A stretch of DNA of 64,000 nucleotides from Przewalskia tangutica. Taxonomy: Eukaryota; Streptophyta; Magnoliopsida; Solanales; Solanaceae. Location: positions 48,807,142 to 48,871,141 of the forward strand of contig CM056733.1 of the NCBI GenBank assembly GCA_029844215.1, given 5' to 3'. The position numbers and the translations under genes are program-made. This document shows, piece by piece, positions 56,469 to 64,000 of this stretch (positions are counted from its first letter, which is position 1; each line of letters opens with the position of its first letter). Under the pieces are notes generated by a model. That model was not told the origin of the DNA. It saw nothing but the letters and a program-made list of their open reading frames with translations, and searched no databases.

Positions 56469-59006
56469 TGTCACGACCCGTTCCGGGGCCCGTGACTGGT
56501 GCCTTACCCGGGCACCCAAGTAGTCAAACATCAGAGTAATCAGCGGAATATAAAAACAAGGCATGAAACAATTGTAAATGAGACACAGTTTACCTGAGAA
56601 AAGGTCGCCTTTCGGCATATATATATATAACCAAAATCTGGCAGTTACATCCCAACTGTACAACAGGACTACAGACCTCTAAGAAGATAAGAAACTATGG
56701 CGAGACAGGGCCCCGCCATACCCTGAATGTACAAAACTATCTACAACAACAGGGAGATCATACCCAAAAGTCGAGCCTCCGGAGAAGATGGAGCTCCTGA
56801 CACCAAAGCAAAAGTTCCTAAGGATGCGGATCTAGCACCTACTTTCCCTTACCTGCGGCATGAACGCAGCCCCCCGAAGGAGGTCAGTACAACAGGTACC
56901 AATTATGTGAAACTGTAAAGTACTTTAAATGAAATCATTATCATTTTAAAACCAATTTTACAAATATGTACGAAACAACCAAGGTAACCGAACATAGTGT
57001 CACATCATAAACAAGAGCAACAATAGGTAAACTGTAACAGGTCTTTTCTAGGATGCGAATGATCGAAGCAAGGCCAATCGCCCATAGTATCATTATGCAT
57101 GCCTAATCCTGGACTCTCGTAGTCCGCATAGGCCACCTAGGCCCGCATGAGGTATTCCCCGCATCGAGGGTAGCTACTCCTCGGCATCGCCCCGACTCGT
57201 AGTCGCGTGGCCACATAGACCGCATGGTCACATGGACGCACACTAACACGGAACTCTCGTAGCTCGCATAGGTCCCTGGACCGCGTGAGGTATTCTCGAA
57301 TCATAGTCACCTGCATCGCTGAGGTATACCCGCGTCGGGCGACTTAACCCGGTATATCATGTCAAGAGGTGAGTGATGTAATACTAACATAACGGCTTAT
57401 CGTTAAACAACATAAGCACAATAAGAATAACCTCTTTACACAAACGTTACAGGATACTAACACACATAGCATCACAATATGTCTACTCAACAAACCATCT
57501 TACTATACCTTCCGTAAATCAATACAAGTCTTTTATAAACACATAAGTAAACCGTTCCTTTTATCTTTCTTTCTTAAGTCGTTATACCTAACTTCCCATA
57601 AAGCTAGTATAACTCTTAAGCTTTTGTTTAAAACCAAGTATTACTCTTCTTTCAAAAAAATGATTCATAATTCTTTTTGAAATACTTCATGATTCTTATT
57701 ATTTAGACTCAAGTCAAAAGACGTCAAGTAATACCATGTTCAGTCAACACACGTCGTCGTCTGTACTATATATAGTTTTAAAATATCATGCTCAAGAGGA
57801 TAGGAAGAATCACATACCTTCTCGGCGAAATCCACCTGCCAAGTCGAATATGTCGCGCGCAAAGTATCAACCTATAATAGTCAAATACGTCTATCAACGT
57901 CTAGACTACTCTGTAGGACATTCTAAGCAGAGGGTTCTTTATTCTACGGAAAATCGGGCAGCACTTCCCTACCCGGTAACTATACAAGTCTACTGTAAAT
58001 ACGTCACATGTAAATCTGATTCAATCTTCTTTAATTCTTCTGAGGTGATTACAGTTCAATTCTCTTCTTTAATATCCTTCTATGTATTTTATACTTATTT
58101 CTATACTTCTACAGTATGTATTCTCCAATTACAATAGAAGGATAAGATTATTATTTACCTCGATAAGCCCAAAATTATCCAAGATATAAGTCGATCCTGA
58201 ATAAGGTTTAGCTCCTAATCTGTACGCTTCAATCCGCTCCAAGAAACCCTTAGAAGTTTCTACACAACTTCTACTTACTACTTCAACCAACTATGAAGAT
58301 TTCCCCAGGGTTTCGTTTAGTGACTAATGGATATAAGATAGTATTTCTGGGCTTTTTGTATAGGGGTAACTTTGGAATATATAAGATATACGGCTAGGGT
58401 ATTTTGGGGATAGTAACAATACTTGGAGAGTATTTTCTACCAAGGGGGGAAAGGGTTTTTGCCGAGACTACTAGGAAAAGGGGGTGTTTCGGCTAAGCTC
58501 TCAAGAGGGGGGGGAAGTGAGGCTTGGACGAAAGCTCTCTAGAGGGGGAAGGGAGTTTTAAGACTTGAAAGATGATTTGTGGATGAAGAAGTCTTCAACT
58601 CAAGTGGGGTATTTATAGGACTTTCAAGGGTCAAGATGAAGGCAAGTGGAGGGCAAGTGGAGGGTGGGGATTCGCACAAGTGCACCCTATCCCTACTCCA
58701 CAAATCACTCACAAACATTGACCCTTGGTTTAGGCCTTAAAATTGTGCCAACCAAGCCCTCTTTGCCGTCCACTTGAGGGTGACAAGTGTCACCCTCTCG
58801 TTGGTCCAAAATATTTCATCTCTCAGAAAAATCCGCAAAAAAAATAAATGTCGCAGCCGTAATTTTCCCTTCGCAAGCTTTGGAAGACGTTTCGTCGGAA
58901 AACAATTATTTTCGTGGGTTGTGCACAAATTTCGTCCTATGCCTAACTTTAAGGCTTAAACTTTTGTCGTGCGCCTTACGTACATACTCGGAAATACGGT
59001 ATAACA
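56469..59006 (-). repeat. LTR E2 (middle), 2538 bp
   Basis: TGTCACGACCCGTTCC to GGTATAACA, nearly identical to E1 and E3. A patch at about 57185-57350 shows the CAG/CTG/CCG losses compared with E1 and E3. It is joined to E1 by TTTTTT (56463-56468). Confidence 0.92.
58610..58617 (-). promoter_or_regulatory. TATA box, LTR E2
   Basis: TATAAATA on the minus strand at the same LTR position as in E1 and E3. Confidence 0.62.
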
Positions 59007-59010
59007 TTTT

Positions 59011-61549
59011 TGTCACGACGTTCGGGGCGTGGTCGTGCCTTACCCGGGCACCCAAGTAGTCAAACATCAGAGTAATCAGCGGAATATAAAAACAAGGCAT
59101 GAAACAATTGTAAATGAGACACAGTTTATCTGAGAAAAGGTCGCCTTTCGGCATATATATATATATAACCAAAATCCGCGATTCATCCCAAGCTGCATGC
59201 GGGACTCTGAGACCTCTGAAGATAAGCAACTATGGCGGGACAGGGCCCCGCCATACCCTGAATGTACAAAACTATCTACAACAACAGGGAGATCATACCC
59301 AAAAGTCGAGCCTCCGGAGAAGATGGAGCTCCTGACACCAAAGCAAAAGATCCTAAGGATGCGGATCTAGCACCTACTTTCCCTTACCTGCGGCATGAAC
59401 GCAGCCCCCCGAAGGAGGTCAGTACAACAGGTACCAAGTATGTGAAACTGTAAAGTACTTTAAATGAAATCATTATCATTTTAAAACCAATTTTACAAAT
59501 ATGTACGAAACAACCAAGGTAACCGCACATAGTGCCACATCATAAACAAGAGCAAAAATAGGTAAACTGTAACAGGTCTTTTCTAGGCTGCGAATGATCG
59601 AAACAAGGCCAATCGCCCATAGTATCTTTATGCATGCCTAATCCTGGACTCCCGTAGTCCGCATAGGCCACCTAGGCCCGCATGAGGTATTCCCCGCATC
59701 GAGGGTAGCTACTCCTCGGCATCGTCCTGGACTCGTAGTCCGCATGTCCACATAGACCGCATGGCCACATGGACCGCACACTAACCTGGAACTCTCGTAG
59801 CTCCGCATAGGTCCCCTGGACCCGCATGAGGTATTCTCGAATCATAGTCACACTGATCGCACGAGGTATACCCGCGTGAGGCGGATTAACCCCCAGTATA
59901 TCATGTCAAGAGGTGAGTGATGTAATACTAACATAACGGCTTATCGTTAAACAACATAAGCACAATAAGAATAACCTCTTTACACAAACGTTACAGGATA
60001 CTAACACACATAGCATCACAATATGTCTACTCAACAAACCATCTTACTATACCTTCCAGAAATCAATACAAGTCTTTTATAAACACATAAGTAAACCGTT
60101 CCTTTTATCTTTCTTAAGTCGTTATACCTAACTTCCCATAAAGCTAGTATAACTCTTAAGCTTTTGTTTAAAAACCAAGTATTACTCTTCTTTCAAAAAA
60201 TGGTTCATAATTCTTTTTAAATACTTCAAGATTCTTATTATTTAGACTCAAGTCAAAAGACGTCAAGTAATACCATGTTCAGTCAACACACGTACGTCTA
60301 CCGTACTATATATAGTTTTAAAATATCATGCTCAAGAGGATAGGAAGAATCACATACCTTCTCGGCGAAATCCACCTGCCAAGTCGAATATGTCGCGCGC
60401 AAAGTATCAACCTATAATAGTCAAATACGTCTATCAACGTCTAGACTACTCTGTAGGACATTCTAAGCAGAGGGTTCTCTATTCTACGGAAAATCGGGCA
60501 GCACTTCCCTACCCGGTAACTATACAAGTCTACTGTAAATACAGTCCTATGTAAGTACAGTTCAATCTTCTTTAATTCTTCTGAGGTGATTACAGTTCAA
60601 TTCTCTTCTTTAATATCCTTCTATGTATTTTATACTTATTTCTATACTTCTACAGTATGTATTCTCCAATTACAATAGAAGGATAAGATTATTATTTACC
60701 TCGATAAGCCCAAAATTATCCAAGATATAAGTCGATCCTGAGCAAGGTTTAGCTCTGTCATGCGCTCCAATCCGCTCCAAGAAACCCTTAGAAGTTTCTA
60801 CACAACTTCTACTTACTACTTCAACCAACTATGAAGATTTCCCAGGGTTTCGTTTAGTGACTAATGGATATAAGATAGTATTTTTGGGCTTTTTGTATAG
60901 GGGTGACTTTGGAATATATAAGATATATGGCTAGGGTATTTTGGGGATAGTAACAATACTTGGAGAGTATTTTCTACCAAGGGGGGAAAGGGCTTTTGCC
61001 GAGACTACTAGGAAAAGGGGGGGAAGGGGTATTTCGGCTAAGCTCTCAAGGGGGAAATTGAGGCTTGGACGAAAGCGCTCGAGAGGGGGAAGGGAGTTTT
61101 AAGACTTGAAAGATGATTTGTGGATGAAGAAGTCTTCAACTCAAGGAGGGTATTTATAGGACTTTCAAGGGTCAAGATGAAGGCAAGTGGAGGGCAAGTG
61201 GAGGGTGGGGATTTGCACAAGTGCACCCTATCCCTACTCCACAAATCACTCACAAACATTGACCCTTGGTTTAGGCCTTAAAATCGTGCCAACCAAGCCC
61301 TCTTTGCCGTCCACTTGAGGGTGACAAGTGTCACCCTCTCGTTGGTCCAAAATATTTCATCTCTCGAAAAATCCATAAAAAAATAAATGTCGCGTAGTAA
61401 TTTTCCCTTCGCAAGCTTTGGAAGATGTTTCGTCGGAAAACAATTATTTTCGTGGGTTGTGCACAAATTTCGTCCTATGCCTAACTTTAAGGCTTAAACT
61501 TTTGTACGTACGCCCTTACGTACATACTCAGGAAATATGGGGTATAACA
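59011..61549 (-). repeat. LTR E3 (next to pol), 2539 bp
   Basis: TGTCACGACG to GGGGTATAACA, directly next to the purine tract, so this is the true 3' LTR of element E. It is joined to E2 by TTTT (59007-59010). The palindrome is at 59232-59254. Confidence 0.92.
61151..61158 (-). promoter_or_regulatory. TATA box, LTR E3
   Basis: TATAAATA on the minus strand, about 400 bp from the LTR start. Confidence 0.62.
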
Positions 61550-61584
61550 TTCTCCCCTCCTTAGAAACATTCATACCGAATGTT
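61550..61584 (-). promoter_or_regulatory. polypurine tract and hairpin of E
   Basis: On the minus strand AACATTC...GAATGTT (61584-61566) keeps a 7-bp stem with a changed loop, followed by AAGGAGGGGAGAA and LTR E3. Confidence 0.8.
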
Positions 61585-61689
61585 CCTTCCCAAGACACAC
61601 AACGATAAAGTTCCTCATAACCTAAACAGTTGCAAATGCCACACATGGCCACAATACAACACTTAAGCAAATATGACAATGAAAATTTA

Positions 61690-62340
61690 CAAGTAGGAAA
61701 GTGAGTTACGGAGGTGTGGGAATAGGTGAGGATATACGCCTCATGTCCTCCTCGACTTCCCACGTCATCTCCTCCCTGAGCTCGTTCGCCACAAGACTTT
61801 GTGGAAGCCACGTCCTTGGTCGCAGACGCTAACGACGATCGATTATCGCTATGGGAATCTCCTCATCGATAACCCCTCGATCACACTGGACATCGTAATC
61901 GGTGCACCCTAGATGGATCCGATACATCTCGCCGGCATAGAAACATGAAAACCAAGATGCATCGCCTCGGATCGGACGGCGGATCAACTCATAGCAACGC
62001 CTTGCCTACCTACGGACAATCGTGATACGGCCCGATGTACCTTGGTGAGTTTCCTTTCTTCCCGAATCTCATCACACCGCCATGGGTGACACCTTCAGAA
62101 AACCCAATCATCAACCTCGAACTCGGATGCCGACGGCGATGATGCGCATGACCATGCGACTCGGTATCGATGTAGCTCTGGATAAGCTTCACCTTATCCA
62201 TCGCTGTATGTCAGTGCGGTCCCACTAATCGCACCTCGCCTACATCAAACCGACTATCGGCGATCTGCACTTCCTCCCATACAAGGCCTCATAAGGCGCC
62301 ATCGAATCTTTGGAGTGGTAGCTATTATTATATGCAAACT
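61690..62340 (-). pseudogene. pol of E: integrase C-terminal and chromodomain-like end
   Basis: GVTHGGVMRFGKKGN (about 62050-62100), SDP/DPSR-like pieces near 61900-61960 and the ELREEMTWEVEEDMR-like chromodomain pattern near 61740-61790 can be read across shifting frames. A frame at 61811-61494 runs through the purine tract but not in the protein's true frame. Confidence 0.72.
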
Positions 62341-62400
62341 CAACTAGGAAAATGATCCTCGGCTACCACGAAGTCAATAACACGGGCTCGCGACATATCC

Positions 62401-63141
62401 TCAAGAGTGCGGATAGTGCGCTCTGCTGTCCGTGCTGCGAGGATGGAATGCGATACTCGAGCTCACTGCGTCCCTAGACCACGGAAAGACCTCGAAGTTA
62501 GCGTAATCGGGCTCCTGCATCGGATATGATAGAAATAGGGACCCATGCGATCGGCGATCTCTCGGATGTAAAGTCGGCATAATCCTCGGTAGAAAAAGTC
62601 GTCCGACGGGAAGAAAGTGGGCTGATTTCGTCGACCGTCGGCGATAACCGGATAGAATCATGCTTCCTCCGAGTGCGAGGTAATCCGTGATAAAGTCCAT
62701 GTTGATCACCTCCCACTTCCAGGTCGGGATCTCTATCGTCTGCAACAAACCACCAGGCCTCTGGTGCTCTACCTTCACCTGCTGACAACACGGGCACTGA
62801 GCCACAAACTCTGCAACGTCCCTCTTCAAGCCATCCCACCAATACATTGATCTGAGGTTGTGGTACATCTTGGTCGACCCCGGATGGATAGAGTAACGTG
62901 CGTTGTGTGCTTCCCCTAGAACCTGCTGCCGAAGTCCTGCAATATCTGGAACACACAACCTGCCCTCAAACCTTAGCACCCCATCAGGTGCTACCTCAAA
63001 AGGACCCTTCCCCTCACGAAGAGCCGTATCACGGTACCGCGTCAAAACCGGATCCTCAAACTGTTGCCTCTTCACCTCCTCGACGATGGAAGACTCGGCA
63101 ACCTCTCGAACTCGAACCCCACTGCTATCAGAATCAATCAA
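62401..63141 (-). pseudogene. pol of E: integrase zinc and catalytic domains
   Basis: The first 155 codons are clean: RQQFEDPVLTRYRDTALREG, RFEGRLCVPDIAGLRQQV, HNARYSIHPGSTKMYHNL, YWWDGLKRDVAEFVAQCPCC and WKWEVINMDFIT with the first catalytic Asp. From about 62690 leftwards the frame breaks repeatedly and the second Asp motif is scrambled. The DGQ/ERT junction at 62421-62430 has the same one-base gap as in D, F and RT1. Confidence 0.85.
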
Positions 63142-63149
63142 TCGGACTC

Positions 63150-63610
63150 AAGGCTCACTAGCGATGCAACTCGCGGACCATGCCTCCTCTGCGGGTACAT
63201 CGATAGACTCCCATCGACCTACGACTAAGGGCATCCGCCACAACATTGGCCTTCCCGGGTGGTGCGGGATGTCGACATCGTAATCCTTGGCGACTCTAAC
63301 CACCGTCTCGCCGTAAGTTCGGCTCCTCTGGTGAAGATATCTTTGGAGGCTCTTGTGGTGCAGTATAAATATCCACATGAACCCCATACAAATAGTGCCT
63401 CGGATCTTCGCGAGGTGAATCACGCGCTAACTCCAAATCATGGGTGGGGTAGTTCCTCTCATCTTAAGCCGCCGGGATCGTGCGCTATAACCTTACCCAG
63501 CTGCATCAACACACATCCGAGCCCGACGCCTTACGCATCACAATACACTACATAACCGCGGACCTGCGGAAGAGTAAGAGCGAGGCGGTCGTCGATCTCT
63601 CCCGATGAAT
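63150..63610 (-). pseudogene. pol of E: RNase H and connection
   Basis: Pieces matching ADALSRR (about 63225), WRHYLYG/CMGFMWIFI (about 63360-63400), PTHDLEL (about 63430-63450) and CDA (near 63535) are visible, in several frames. The Glu of DLEL is retained here, unlike F. Confidence 0.72.
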
Positions 63611-63639
63611 CGAAACCTGCTCCAAGCATCATCCATCAA

Positions 63640-64000
63640 ACTTAGCCGCCTTACGAGTCGGCTAGTCAATGGTGCGAGAGATAGAAGCAAACTTCTCCAC
63701 GAACAGTAGATAGTAACTGCAAGGCCCGGAAAGTTGCGCACCTCTGCCGGAGTAGGTCTAGGCCAACTCGCTTCTGCCGATCTTGGCGTATCCACGAATA
63801 CCATCGGCCGACAATATGCCCAAGAAAAGCCACAAGCCAACCAAAAATCACATTTGGAAAACTTGGCATATAAGCTGGTCTGGAGAACTCTCGGCCCTGA
63901 TCCTCAAATGCTCCGCGTGCTCGCCTGGCGGGAATAAACCAAGATGTCATCAATGAACACTATCACAAACGTGTCCAAAAATGGCTTGAACACTCGGTTT
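63640..64000 (-). pseudogene. pol of E: reverse transcriptase, partial
   Basis: VFIDDILV-type codons (FIDDI reading FIDDI/L with ATGTCATCAATG on the plus strand, about 63944-63962) mark the catalytic core. GHIVGRWYSWIRQDR-like residues correspond to the connection after it. The frame 63953-63666 is partly right; the gene continues out of the window. Confidence 0.75.

Larger units (their letters stand above)
53918..64000 (-). mobile_element. gag-pol Ty3/Gypsy element E with three tandem LTRs
   Basis: On the minus strand the pol part (64000-61550) is followed by a purine tract and then three complete LTRs in direct order, separated by only 4 and 6 T on the plus strand. TATGT at 53913-53917 is the likely target duplication. 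Gag, the 5' LTR and most of reverse transcriptase lie to the right of the window. Confidence 0.88.

Noticed and set aside
57736..58137. 133-residue open frame within LTR E2
   Set aside because: The matching frames in E1 and E3 are interrupted although the DNA is almost identical, so the frame is not under selection.

Overview
This window looks like heterochromatic nuclear DNA from a flowering plant, probably a eudicot and possibly an asterid (low confidence below eudicot level). I see no host gene, tRNA, rRNA, CRISPR array or prokaryotic feature. Almost every base can be assigned to nested long-terminal-repeat (LTR) retrotransposons of the Ty3/Gypsy superfamily. The coding remnants belong to a chromodomain-bearing lineage: gag with a CX2CX4HX4C knuckle, then protease, reverse transcriptase, RNase H, integrase and a C-terminal chromodomain-like segment. 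The closest match I recognise is the Tekay/Del type. Primers match the 3' end of initiator tRNA-Met (TGGTATCAGAGC).

Layout from left to right. 1-3831: 3' end of a plus-strand gag-pol element and its LTR. 3832-7055: a second plus-strand LTR placed directly after the first. 7056-7181: an LTR tail. 7182-15404: a minus-strand gag-only element (copy A) whose gag is split by a 3.6 kb solo LTR (10966-14611) with 5-bp duplications ACTGT. 15405-15957: a minus-strand LTR fragment. 15958-17237 plus 26837-28393: one plus-strand LTR split by a complete gag-pol element D (17238-26831, minus, duplications AGTTT). 28394-36118: plus-strand gag-only element B with both LTRs, the right one truncated. 36119-44451: minus-strand gag-pol element F, left LTR truncated. 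44452-47766: gag start, primer site and LTR of minus-strand element G. 47767-48187: plus-strand gag fragment H. 48227-53917: minus-strand gag-only element C. 53918-64000: minus-strand gag-pol element E, carrying three LTRs in direct tandem at its 3' end and leaving the window inside reverse transcriptase.

Two kinds of element coexist. D, F, E and the leftmost element carry gag-pol with LTRs of about 2.3-2.5 kb. A, B and C carry gag only, with LTRs of 3.2-3.4 kb (C, B), stop at a homologous TAG and have a conserved non-pol spacer; they fit the TR-GAG type of non-autonomous element. Both kinds share the same tRNA primer, a hairpin beside the polypurine tract and a palindrome in the LTR, as expected if the gag-pol elements supply enzymes to the gag-only ones. 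That partnership is inferred, not shown.

Most reading frames are broken. Many breaks follow one pattern: the middle base of CAG, CTG or CCG triplets is missing, in patches with abrupt edges. That looks more like a sequence-quality effect at methylated CHG sites than ordinary decay, so several pseudogene calls here should be treated with caution.
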